This document shows positions 12,377 through 24,161 of a stretch of DNA of 64,000 nucleotides, in pieces. Under the pieces are notes generated by a model that saw only the letters and a list, made by a program, of their open reading frames with translations, did not search any database and had not been told where the DNA came from. The stretch is taken from positions 33,016,811 to 33,080,810 of the forward strand of contig NC_045128.1 in the NCBI RefSeq assembly GCF_007655135.1. The letters are read 5' to 3'. Origin of the DNA: Punica granatum (taxonomy: Eukaryota > Streptophyta > Magnoliopsida > Myrtales > Lythraceae). Each line of letters opens with the position of its first letter. Positions within the stretch are counted from its first letter, which is position 1. The translations under genes were made by a program, and so were the position numbers.

Positions 12377-15097
12377 ATCTCCACTTGCACTAAAGTCAAT
12401 CTAGCATCTCTTTAATGCCTATAGATCTATGTGGAAACCAAAAGGCTCAAGTCTAATGATTCAAACCCGACTTACCTCTGGCATTGTCGTTTAGGCCACA
12501 TTAGCGAGAGTCGCATCTCTAGACTCCATAAGTATGGATTACTGGACTCGTTTGATTTAGAATCGATCGAGACATGCGAACCTTGCTTAATGGGGAAAAT
12601 AACTAAGGCCCCATTTACCGGAAAGGGTGAGCAAGCTAGTGATTTTCTAGCTCTCATACATACTGATGTATGTGGACCAGTGAACAATCTTGCTAGAGGT
12701 GGGTATCTCTACTTCATTACATTTACTAATGATTTCAGTAGACTTGGATATGTGTATTTGATGAAACACAAATCCGAATCCTTTGAAAAGTTCAGAGAAT
12801 TTAAGAATGAAGTGGATAATCAGTTAGGTAAGAGCATTAAAGTTTTTCGATTAGATCGCGGAGGTGAATATTTGAGCTATGAGTTTGCTGACTATCTTAG
12901 ACAGTGTGGGATTTTATCCCAATTAACTCCACATGTAACACCACAGTGTAATGGTGTAGATGAGAGGAGGAATCAAACTTTATTAGATATGGTTCGATCT
13001 TTGATAAGTCATGCGGACTTACCTGACTCCTTCTAGGGATATGCTCTACAGACTGCAGCGCTCATACTAAACCATGCTCCATTGAAATCAGTTGAAAAAA
13101 CACCATATGAGATGTGGTACGGGAACGTCCTTATATGTTTTTTCTAAAAATATGGTGTTGCTAATCTTATGTGAAGAGATTGTCTTCGGATAAACTTGGA
13201 CCTAAGTCGGACAAATGTTACTTTGTGGGGTATCCTAAGGAAATTCGAGGATACTATTTCTATAATCCTATCGAGGGCAAAGTGTTTGTCGCTCGAACTG
13301 CTGTATTCATTGGGAAAGAGATTCTTTTCAAAGGAACTAGTAGGAGGAAATTAGAACTTGGGGAAGTTCTACCACAAAATAACATTGACCAATCGACGGG
13401 TAAGGTTGCAGAACAAGTACCACAAGGTGTTATGGTACAATCTTCTGCACAGGTGACACATGAGTCTCGTAGGTCTGGTATGATACGTCATGAGCCCGAT
13501 AGATATGGATTTCTCGTGTTTCAAGACAATGACGTATTGCTTATAGATAATGATGAGCCTATAACCTATGTGGAAGCCGTAATAGGCCCAGACTTCGAGA
13601 AATGACTGGAGGCCATGAGATCTGAGATAGAGTCCATATACACTAACCAAGTGTGAACTTTAGTTGATCCACCTGAAGGGGTAAAGCCCATTAGGTGTAA
13701 GTGGGTATTCAAGAAGAAGATTGACATGGACGGTAATATAAATACCTTTAAGGGCCGACTTGTGGCTAAAAGTTTCAGACAATTTTATGATGTTGACTAT
13801 GACGAAACCTTTTCCCTGGTGGCTATGCTTATTCATTAGGATCTTGCTTGCAATTGCAGCTCATTATGATTATGAGGTCCGGTAGATGGACGTTAAAATT
13901 GTTTTCCTAAATGGGACGCTCATCGAGGATGTGTACATGACACAACCTGAGGGTTTTGTCGTTCCATATAGTGTCGGAAAGGTTTGTAAGCTGCAATGGT
14001 CGATTTATGGACTGAAGCAAGCTTCTAGGAGTTGGAATCTTCGTTTTGATGATGCAGTCAAGGAGTTTGGCTTCATTAAGAATGAAGATCAACCCTGTGT
14101 TTACAAGAAGGTTAGTGGGAGCGCAGTGATCATCCTAATGTTGACATACTTTGATCGGGAATGACATTCTTTCCCTACAATCTATGAAGACTTGGTTGGG
14201 AATGTGTTTTGCCATGAAGGACTTAGGCAAAGCTACCTATGTGTTAGGTATCGGGATCTCTAAAGATAGATCTAGGAGACTACTTGGCCTAAGTCAAAGT
14301 ACATACATAGATAAAGTGCTTCGGCGTTTTAGCATGTAGGATTCTAAGAAAGGGTCTCTGCCTATGTTACATGGCATAAACCTTTCGAAGGCTCAGAGTC
14401 CTTCTACTCAAGAGGAGAGGGATCGCATGAATATGATTCCATATGCATCAGTTATTGGATCTATCATGTATGCCATGCACTCGATTTGATGTCTCTTATG
14501 CTTTGAGCATGACGAGTCGATACCAATCAAATCCAGGTGAGAGACACTGGATCGCAGCAAAGAATGTCCTTAAGTACTTATGAAAGACTAAAGAGATGTT
14601 CTGGTATATGGATGCGAAGAAGAGCTTGTTGTAAGAGGTTACATCGATGCTAGCTTCCAGACCAATAAGGACGATAGTAGATCGTAGTCAGGGTATGTGT
14701 TCTGCCTGAATGGAGGTGCTATGAGTTGGAAGAGTTCCAAGCAGAAGACAGTAGCCTCTAACGCCGCAAAAGAGGCCGTTTGGATCAAGAAGTTCGTGAC
14801 AGAACTTGCTGTGGTTCCTAGCATCGCAGACCTAGTGGATCTCCATTGTGACAACAATGGAGCCATTGCGCAAGCTAAAGAACTAAGGTCTCACCAGCGA
14901 TCCAAACATATACTCAGGCGCTTCCATCTCATTCGCGAGATCATCGACAGATGAGATGTGAAGATATGCAGAATACCAACAGATGAGAATCTCGCAAATC
15001 CACTTACGAAGCCTCTTATGCAGCGCAAGCACGAGGCTCACACTAGATCTATAGGCATTAGAGAGATGTCATATTGGCTCTAGTGCAAGTGGGAGAT
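12377..15097 (+). pseudogene. Copia pol fragment (integrase, RT, RNase H), degenerate
   Basis: The first about 50 bases belong to the minus-oriented 3' end of the outer element; from about 12430 the sequence is plus-oriented pol. The integrase zinc region WHCRLGHIS and ETCEPCLMGK are near the start, followed by the catalytic-core segment with DRGGEYLSYEF. RT begins near 13860 (MDVKIVFLNGTLIEDVYM) and WSIYGLKQASRSW is seen at about 13998-14036. The RNase H part is at 14640-14954. Several stops and frameshifts separate the frames (for example around 13037, 13605 and 14160), and the usual YVDD region is altered to YFD. A polypurine tract (agtgggagattg) ends the fragment at the LTR. Gag and protease are missing from this part. 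Confidence 0.85.
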
Positions 15098-16743
15098 TGT
15101 TGGGAATTGGTGTACACTCAAAAGGCAATTTGTCTTCAGTTCTATAATATGACATGTATTTCATTTTAATACGAGACATTTCTATTATTGTGTAGATTGC
15201 GTTAAATATGATTTTACACAATTAGACATCAAGTGTGACTTGATTGTGAGATCCTATAATTACTGAACATTATTTCTAAATGTCCATAGTCAAAGTATTA
15301 TCGTTAATTAGGACAACAATAATACGGTTAGACTAGTGCGGGTGTTGATCGATGACCCAGTCTCACAGGTCATGGAAGTGGAGACATCGAGTCACATCGC
15401 AGGTATACATTAGTAGTAATGTATACTGGACTGACCCTCCATGAGACTGCTACATGGGTCGTTACGTGACTATCATTAGCCGATCTCACAGTGACTATGG
15501 TGCAGTGGTCCTTTGACTTGAGGTCACCATGGATTTTTACATGTAATGTTGTATACTTTCATGCTGTCAAACGTCACTGTAATAGGCTGGTTATAAAACA
15601 CAGTTATTGATTATACCACAGAGAATGGAGATGAATGTGAGTGACCAAGATATGATTTGTCCCTCCTACGAAACGGGAGCGATATCTCACGGTCGCTTGG
15701 TGGGAAGAGTCTAAAAGTGTATGCATACCCAAATGAGTCGATATAGGGATATCAAGCTCATTTGTTCTGATAGACTTACCCGGTAAACCAAGAAAGAGAG
15801 ATTGAACCATACAAGGATGTCATCGACCATGCCTTGGGGTCAATAGAGATATAAATGATAAAGTGATTGTTTTGTATAGTAACATAGGTCACAAGGTTCG
15901 TCGATAAATTGATTTTTCGATTACTTGAGTAACAGTTATGCATTGCTAGATGCCGCTCACTGTTTGTAATATTGAAATAGAGATTTTGACATTACTGTCA
16001 ACGTAATCAGGAACCTACAGGGTCACACACTATGACTAAATGGACAGGATAATTTCGAAACACTGAAACTATCTAATGAAAATTAGACGAGTTAAGGTGC
16101 AACTAATTAATTGGATATTTAATGAAATTAAAATTACCGATTAATTAGATCCGATTTACTAGATTAATTGGACCCGATTTATACAAAAAATAAAGACACA
16201 CGGGGCCCGAAGTTGAGAGCCACGTCTAGTATACATGCCATGCTACCCCAATGATTAAGGCATGGGGCCATGTGGCGGTTTGGGAGGCTTAATTTCAGCC
16301 ATCCTACACCGACCAAACATGGATAATTGATTTCCCCATTACCTTATAAAAGGAGCTCAAATGTTGAGTTTTCAGAGATATGTAAGGCATATACATATAT
16401 ATATATATAGATATATGTGTACGTGTATGAGTTTATATATATTGGAGATTCAAGTTGAATTGTTCAACTTAAATTGATCAAATTAGTCTAATAATTCTAA
16501 GTGTTGCACCAGTGTTTCCTTCGAGCGTTGGTTGCTAGCACTGCCGACCTCGAAGATCCGTCGACGAAGTCGGTGTGGATACCGGTAGAGGCGTCATGCT
16601 TGGGACGCTCGGTCGACGATTTTAAAATTTCAGTACGCTTTATCTACTCATACTCTTCTAATAGGTCTTGGGATTAATTTCACGGGTATGAAATTTTGAA
16701 TTTCTCCTTATATTACGCTTCCGTAGGCCCCGTGAAACTTGCA
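15098..16743 (+). repeat. Copia LTR 2, plus orientation, inside the composite
   Basis: Starts TGTTGGGAATT and ends TTGCA. It is preceded by a polypurine tract and followed at 16746-16758 by tggtatcaaagcc, an initiator-Met tRNA primer site. It is therefore a complete LTR serving both the pol fragment on its left and the gag-pol fragment on its right. Its orientation is opposite to the two outer LTRs. Confidence 0.9.
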
Positions 16744-19700
16744 ATTGGTATCAAAGCCTAGCTAGTTAGAATCTAAGTAGATAATATCATGAAATGACTT
16801 TATGCTAGGTACTTGTGCGCTTATGCTTGATATTGGCGGTACATGACTGTTAGACATGGACTATGTCCTAGTTGTGTTAGTATAATAGTCATACGTATGG
16901 ACTATTATGTAATTGTTACATAATAGTGTATAGTGAGATCGATTAAATATTAATAAAATCTCTCAAAATATTAAGTTCATAGCCTTCCACTATGTAATGC
17001 TCGTTAAAACCAAGATCAATGAGCGTATAAACCTTGCCCTCGCAGGATGCCCTCAACTATCCTAGTAAGACATGGTGTTTACCGGTGGGTCGGACTTAAC
17101 TGAGCAAGTCTAATAAGATTAGGAGTTCAGAGGCAAGGAGTTGGGCATCGATCTATAAGGTAGATTGGAATAAGAAGTTATTCACCCAACTAGTCAAGAA
17201 TTGCAGGTGATGTAATTGGGAAAGTGAGTTCTCTACCTAAATAGACAGTTATGGGTGAATCAGCCATCGTTGACTCAGAACTTGGCAAAATATGGATCTT
17301 GGACCACTATGAGAATGAGATTTTCTAAATCAATGGTGCGAGTCGTTGATTTGATAAAAATAATGGAAGCAATATTTAATAAAGTTCTCATTAAATATTG
17401 TTATGTCATAATACTTATTATGCATATTTTTGTGGTAGTTACCATGGCGATGAACACTTTTAGTACTTTATGTTTGCGATCAATCCTTGAGAAGGACAAA
17501 CTGTCAAGGAATAATTTCCTGGGTTTGTATCGGAACTTGAGAATTATTCTCACTGAGGAGAAAAAGTTATATGTCTTGGAGCAACCTCTTTCTGCGCCAC
17601 CACCTGATGATGCCCCCCGAGCAGAGAAAGATGCTTATAGTAAGCATCATGATGATGCCGTGAACGTCGGATATCTCGTGTTAGTCTCATGCTTATAGTA
17701 CGATATAATCGTGCATCTTAGGCAGCTCTATCAAGAGCAGGCCCGACATCAGAGATTCGAGATCTCTAAGGCACTCTTTTTGGCAAGGTTGACTGAAGGC
17801 AGCCCGATAGGTCCCCATGTACTCAAGATGATTGGATACATGGAGACTCTGGGACGATTGGGATTTCCTCTGGGTCAAGAGTTGGCCACAAATTTAGTCA
17901 TGCAGTCATTGTCCAGCAGTCATAGTCAGTTCATCATGAATTATAATATGAGTGAGCACAACAAACCATTGCCTGAACTACTTAACATGTTGAGAATAGC
18001 TGAGCAGGATATCGGCAAAGGGATGCATGTTCTGATGGTCCAGGGGACTAAGAAAAAGGCAAAGGCAAGAAGGCTAAAGGTGCATTCAAGTATAACTCGA
18101 GTGCATTGAAGCCTAAAGTCATGGTGTCAAAGGATGATTACTACTTCCGTTGTGGCAACAATGGACATTGGAAGCGAAATCGCAAGGTGTACTTGGAAGA
18201 GTTGAGGAAGAAGAAGGGAAGTGAGACTTCCACTTCAGGTATCCATGTTATAGAGATCAAAGTATCTACTACTTCTACATCTTGGGTATTAGATACCGAG
18301 TGTGGTGCTCATATTTGTGAAAATATGCAGGACCTACGTGATAGTAGAGCGTTAGTAAAAGGCGAGGTGGACCTACGAGTTGAAAATGGAGCAAGGGTTG
18401 CTGCATTAACTATAGGGACTTATCACCTGTCTTTGCCTACTAGATGAACTATAGGGGCTTGTACTAGATCTTAACGACTGCTATTATGTACCTGCTATAA
18501 GTAGAAACATAATATATGTTTCTTGTTTGAACAAGAAGATATTTTGTTTCACTATCAAGAACAAGTGTTGTTCTATGTACATGAATAATGTATATTATGA
18601 CAGTGCACATTTAAGTAATGGTATGTATAGTCTTGATCTAGATACACCCGTTTATAATGTGGAAACCAAAAGGCTCAAGTCTAATGAATCGAACCCGACT
18701 TACCTCTGGCATTGTCGTTTAGGCCACATTAGCAAGAGTCGTATCTCTAGACTCCATAAGTATGGATTACTGGACTAGTTTGATTTAGAATTGATCGAGA
18801 CATGCGAACCTTGCTTAATGGGGAAAATAACTAAGGCCTCCTTTACCGGAAATGGTGAGCGAGCTAGTGATTTTCTAGCTCTCATACATACCAATGTATG
18901 TGGACCAGTGAACAAGCTTGCTAGAGGTGGGTATCTCTACTTCATTACATTTACTGATGATTTCAGTAGACTTGGATGTGTATTTGATGAAACACAAATC
19001 CGAATCATTTGAAAAATTCAAAGAATTTAAGAATGAAGTGGAGAATCAGTTGGGTAAGAGCATTAAAGTTCTTCGATCAGATCGCGGAGGTGAATATTTG
19101 AGCTATGAGTTTGCTAACTATCTTAGACAGTGTGGAATTTTATCCCAACTTACTCCACCTGGAACACCATAGTGGAATGGTGTAGCTGAGATGAGGAATC
19201 AAACTTTATTAGATATGGTTCAATCTTTGATAAGTCATGCGGACTTTACTTGACTCCTAAGGATATGCTCTACAGACTGCAGCGCTCATACTAAACTATG
19301 CTCCGTTTAAATCAGTTGAAAAGACACCATATGAGATGTGGTACGGGAAGCATCCTAATATGTCTTTTCTAAAAATATGAGGCTGCGAATCTTATATGAA
19401 GAGATTGTTTTCGGATAAACTTGGCCCAAAGTCGAACAAATGTTACTTTGTGGGGTATCCTAAGGAAACTCAAGGATACTATTTCTCTAATCCCATCGAG
19501 GGCAAAGTGTTTGTCGCTCGAACTGTTGTATTCCTTGAGAAAGAGTTTCTCTTCAAAGGAACTAGTGGGAGAAAATTAGAACTTGGGGAAGTTCTACTAC
19601 AAAATAACATTTACCAATCGACGGGTGAGGTTGCAGAACATGTACCACAAGGTGTTATGGTACAATCTTCTGCACATGTGACACATGAGCCTCGTAGGTC

Positions 19701-20227
19701 TGGTAGGATACGTCATGAGCTCGAGAGATATAGATTTCTTATGACTCAAGACAATGACGTATTACTCATAGATAATGATGAGCCTACAACCTATGCGGAA
19801 GCCGTAATAGGCCTAGACTTCGAGAAATGGCTGGAAGCCATGATATCTGAGATGGAGTCCATATACACTAACTGAGTATGGACTTTGGTTGATCCACCTG
19901 AATGGGTAAGGCCCATTAGGTGTAAGTGGGTCTTCAAGAAAAAGACTAACATGGACGGTAATGTAAATACCTTTTAAGGGCCGACTTGTGACAAAAGGTT
20001 TCAGACAAGTTTTTAGTGTTGACTATGACGAAACTTTTTTCCCGGTGGCTATGTTTAAATCCATTAAGATCTTGCTTCCAATTGCAGCTTATTATGATTA
20101 TGAGGTAGATTGACATTAAAACTACTTTCCTGAATGGGACACTCCTCGAGGATGTGTACATGACACAACCTGAGGGTTTTGTCGATCCACATAGTGCCGG
20201 AAATGTTTGTAAGCTGCAATGGTCTAT
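16744..20227 (+). pseudogene. Copia gag-protease-integrase-RT fragment, degenerate
   Basis: A primer site opens the fragment. Gag spans about 17255-18109 in two frames broken near 17700. The zinc knuckle reads FRCGNNGHWKRN, lacking the first and last Cys of CX2CX4HX4C. The protease region has SWVLDTECGAHIC, where the family has DTG, so the active-site triad is damaged. Integrase (WHCRLGHISKSR, DRGGEYLSYEF) covers about 18660-19380 with stops at 18778 and near 19170 and a frameshift near 18985. The fragment ends abruptly in early RT (cagctgcaatggtc region at 20214) where it meets inverted gag. Stops and lost residues mean no function. Confidence 0.85.
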
Positions 20228-21149
20228 TCACAGCATCATCATGATGCTTACTATAAGCATCTTTCTCTGCTCGGGGGGCATCATCAGGTGGTGGCGCAGG
20301 AAGAGGTTGCTCCAAGACATATAACTTTTTCTCCTGAGTGAGAACAATTCTCAAGTTCCGATACCAACCCAGGAAATTATTCCCTAACAGTTTGTCCTTC
20401 TCAAGGACTGATCGCAAACAGAAAGTACTAGAAGTGTTCGTCGCCATGGTAACTACCACAGAAATATGCATAATAAGTATTATGACATAACAATATTTAA
20501 TGAGAACTTTATTAAATATTGCTTCAATTATTTTTATCAAATCAACGACCCTCACCATTGATTCGAAAAATCTCATTCTCATAGTGGTCCAAGATCCATA
20601 TTTCACCAAGTTCTGAGTCAGCGATAGCTGATTCACCCAGAACTGACTATTTAGGTATGAAACTTACTTTCGCAATTGCATCACCTGCAACTCTTGACTA
20701 GTTGGGTGAATAACTCCTTATTCTAATCTATCTTATAGATCGATGTCCAACTCCTTGCCTCTGAACTCCTAATCTTATTAGGCTTGCTCAGTTAAATCCA
20801 ACCCACAGGTAAACATCACGTCTTACCATGATAGTTGAGGGCATCCTGCGAGGGAAAGGTCTACAAGCTCATCGATCTTGATTTTAACGAGCATTACACG
20901 GTGGAAGCCTATGGACATAATATTTTGAGGGATTTTATCAATATTTAATCGATCTCACCATACACTATTATGTAACAATTACATAATAGTCCGTACGTAT
21001 GACTATTATACTAACACAAATATGACCTAGTCCATGTCTAACAGCCATGTACCGCAAATATCAAACATAATCGCACAAGTACCAAGCATAAAATCATATT
21101 TCATACTATTATCTACTCATATTCTAACTAGCTAGGCTCTGATACCAAT
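20228..21149 (-). pseudogene. Inverted gag 5' part with primer-binding site
   Basis: This is the minus-strand counterpart of 16744-17665: primer site ggctctgatacca (read on plus, 21135-21147) next to LTR 3, then leader and the first part of gag (LEKDKLLGNNFLGW, EQPLPAPPPDDAPRAEKD). It stops at about 20228, at the gag position equivalent to about 17660, and joins plus-oriented RT. Confidence 0.85.
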
Positions 21150-22819
21150 TGTAAGTTTCACGGGGCCTACGGAAGCTTAATATGATGAGAAATTCAAAAT
21201 TTCCTACCTGTGAAACTAATCCCAAGACCTACTAGAAGAATAGAAGTAGATAAAGCGTACTTGGAATTTTAAAATCGTCGATCGAGCATCCCAAGCGCGA
21301 CGCCTCTACCGGTATCCACATCGACTTCGTCGACGGATCTTCGAGGTCGACAGTACTAGCAACTAACGCTCGAAAGAAACACCGGTGCAACACTTAGAAT
21401 TATTAAACTAATTGGATCAATTTAAGTTGAACAATTCAACTTGAATATTCAATATATATAAATTCATACATGGACATACATATATATATATATATATATT
21501 TATATGCCTTACCTTATCTCTGAAAGTTCAACATTTGAGCTCCTTTTATAAGGCAATGGAGAAATCAATTATCCATGTTTGGCCGATGTGGGATGGCTGA
21601 AATTAAGCCTCCCAAACGCCACATGGCCCCATGCATTAATCCTTGAGTGGCATAGCATGTATACCACACGTGGCTCTCAATTTCGGACTTCGTGTCTTTA
21701 TTTCGTGTATAAATCGGGTCCAATTAATCTAGTAAATTGGATCTAATTAATCGGTAATTTTAATATCATTAAATATCTGATTAATCAGTTGCACCTTAAC
21801 TCGTCTAATTTTTATTAAACAGTTTCAGTGTTTCAAAATTATCATGTCAATTTAGTCATAGTGTGTGACCCTGTAGGTTCCCGATTACGTTGACAGTAAT
21901 GTCAAAATCTCTATTTCAATATAACAAACAGTGAGCGGCATCTAGTAATGCATAATTGTTACTCAAGTAATCAGAAAGTCAATTTATCGACGAACCTTGT
22001 GATTTATGTTACTATACAGTACAATCCTTTTGTCCTTTATATCTCTACTGAGCCCATGGCATGGTCGATGACATCCTTGTATGGCTCAATCTCTCTTTCT
22101 TGGTTTACCGAGTAAGTCTATTAGAACAAATGAGCTCTATATCCCTATATCGACTCATTTAGGTATGCATACACTTTTAGACTCTTCCCACCAAGCGGCC
22201 ATGAGATATCGCTCTCGTTTCGTAGAAGGGACAAATCCTATCTTGGTCATTCACATTCCTCTCCATGCTCTGTGATATACTCAATAACTGTGTTTTATAA
22301 CCAGCCTATTACAGTGACATTTGACAGCATCAAAGTATACAGCATTACATGTAGGAATCCATGGTGACCTTAAGTCAAAGAACCACTGCACCATCGTCAC
22401 TATGAGATCGGCTAATGACAATCACGTAACAACTCTTGTAGCAGTCTCATGGCGGGTCAGTCCAGTATAAATTATTACTAACGTAAACATGCGATGTGAC
22501 TCGATGTCTCCACATCCATGACCTGTGAGACTTCGTCATCAATCAACACCCACGCTAGTCTAACCGTATTATCGTCGTCCTAATTAACGATAAATACTTT
22601 GACTAGGGACATTTAGGAATAATATTCAGTAATTATAGGATCTCACAATCAAGTCATACTTGATGCCTATTGAGCCTACTATTCCAAAGACATTATTGTG
22701 TAAAATCATATTTACCGCAATTTACACAATAACAGAAATGCCTCATATTAAAGTGTAATACATGTCATTTTACAGAACTTATGACAGATTGCCTATATGG
22801 CATACATCAATTCCCAACA
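21150..22819 (-). repeat. Copia LTR 3 (5' LTR of the minus-strand outer element)
   Basis: A minus-oriented LTR of 1670 bp next to a primer site at 21135-21147. It ends in CCAACA immediately before the right target duplication ATAGA (22820-22824). Confidence 0.9.
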
Positions 22820-23522
22820 ATAGATGGGCTCATACTCGTATAAGCCTAATAATTTTTTTCCTAACAAGTAGTATCAGAGCTTCGAATTTAGCATGTGTCT
22901 TAATAAGCATGAGCAAAGGGTCTGCCCTTCATACAGTCGAGATGGGGAGTTTTTTAGGAAAATCCCTCCCATATGGAGGAAAGAATCTTTGTGGATTCTT
23001 ATGGATTCCGGTAGCCAGTTATAGCCCAATAATAGAAATTGTGGAGATATTCATTGTGAAGTAACCAATTTTAGCCTATTAGATTGTGAAGATATTCATT
23101 GTGTTTATTTAAGTCTAAATCGGATGTAAGAAGTCCCGATTTGGTAGTATATCCCTTAAATTGCTTAGTGACCAAGGAAGATAATTAAACCCCAAGTTAG
23201 TCACGAGACGCAAAGCTAAAGATAATAAGTAGTAGATCCACATGTGAGGGATCCACTCTATTGGGTGACGGATAGTAGTTGATCCAACATGGTGTTTCTC
23301 TCGAGTTGTGAGTTGATCATAGGGCTCGTCCTTGATGAATAATGTGAAGTGAAGTTGGACCGAAGTTAGTCCCGTGGTTTTCCTACATTGGAGTTTCCAC
23401 GTTTAAAATCTTGGTATCTCTCGATCTTCTTTATTGCTTGTATTTAGATCATGTTTTGATCACACAAGATGGGAAAGAACAACTCGCTGCATACAAGTTT
23501 GGTTATTCTTCCTAACAATTAT

Positions 23523-24161
23523 ATATTATTACATACAAAAGATATAAACAAAAGTCCAAAATACATTATATTTAACATAAATAAGATGTAGTAAGAGTTC
23601 ATTTAATCGAAATCGAAAAGTCAATCAATTTGGAGCAGGAGGCTTACGATTGGCTTACGTGGCATAACCAGGTCTCTATTTTGTGGCTTTTAAAGATTAA
23701 AACTGATTGATTGATCAATCCATCCTATTAGCATGAGTTTTTTTTTCGATGTGGTTTATTTTTGCACACCGCGTAACAAAATTGGACTGGACCAAAGATA
23801 TAAATAAATTTCTTCCAAAAATATTTAATTGCACAACTACTCTTTTTGAGATGTACTGCGTCATTTCCACAGAAATCGATGCTTATCAATTGCTGACGTA
23901 CGATAAAGAAAGATGCAAGTTGCGAATTTTCTAAAAGGATCAATCTATTATTTTATTATGTAGAGGCAGAGTGAAAGATATCTAAATTACGAGGGGCATA
24001 TATATTATTTCATAGATAGATTGTCATACTCTAGGTGGATGACACATCCAAGATAGTCTTTATGGTTGAAGAAAACAAAATGTTAAATATATAATCATTT
24101 TGTGTTGACGAGTCAAAGTTAATTCACTGATAATTTGCTGTGTCTTTATTTTCTTGTACAG
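23523..24161. other. Spacer; site of a 1.7 kb deletion relative to copy B
   Basis: No gene. From about 23590 it matches 35240 onward in copy B. At about 24001 (after gaggggcatat) it jumps to sequence equivalent to about 37340, so the promoter and first two exons of the ATG27-like gene are absent. Confidence 0.8.

Larger units (their letters stand above)
10522..22819 (-). mobile_element. Rearranged Ty1/Copia composite, 12.3 kb, with inverted core
   Basis: Outer LTRs (10522-12376 and 21150-22819) both lie in minus orientation and the whole is bounded by the 5-bp duplication ATAGA (10517-10521 and 22820-22824). Going leftward on the minus strand from 21150 come a primer-binding site and gag. 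At about 20228 the sequence flips to plus orientation. The plus-oriented block (about 12430-20227) holds pol, polypurine tract, a complete LTR, primer site, gag, protease, integrase and the start of RT. At about 12429 orientation returns to minus for the last 50 bp of internal sequence and its polypurine tract. All reading frames carry stops, so it is inactive. Confidence 0.85.
9480..23522 (+). mobile_element. Three-LTR TRIM-like array in copy A, split by a Copia insertion
   Basis: LTR 1 is 9485-10005 (TGTTAGG...CTAACA) and is followed by a primer-site motif tggtatcaga. A short internal region ends in a purine tract. A middle, shorter LTR occupies 10304-10521 and resumes at 22825-22866, with its own tRNA-Met-like site just after. 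A short internal stretch and purine tract lead to LTR 3, 22952-23517. The array is flanked by the 5-bp duplication ATTAT at 9480-9484 and 23518-23522. There is no coding capacity. Its internal tract before the middle LTR resembles that of the small TRIM at 43235-43790. The Copia composite (10522-22819) sits inside the middle LTR. The same array without the insertion is in copy B. Confidence 0.75.

Noticed and set aside
10522..16743. LTR1 plus LTR2 read as one ordinary element
   Set aside because: They are in opposite orientation and lack a shared target duplication; only LTR1 and LTR3 share ATAGA.
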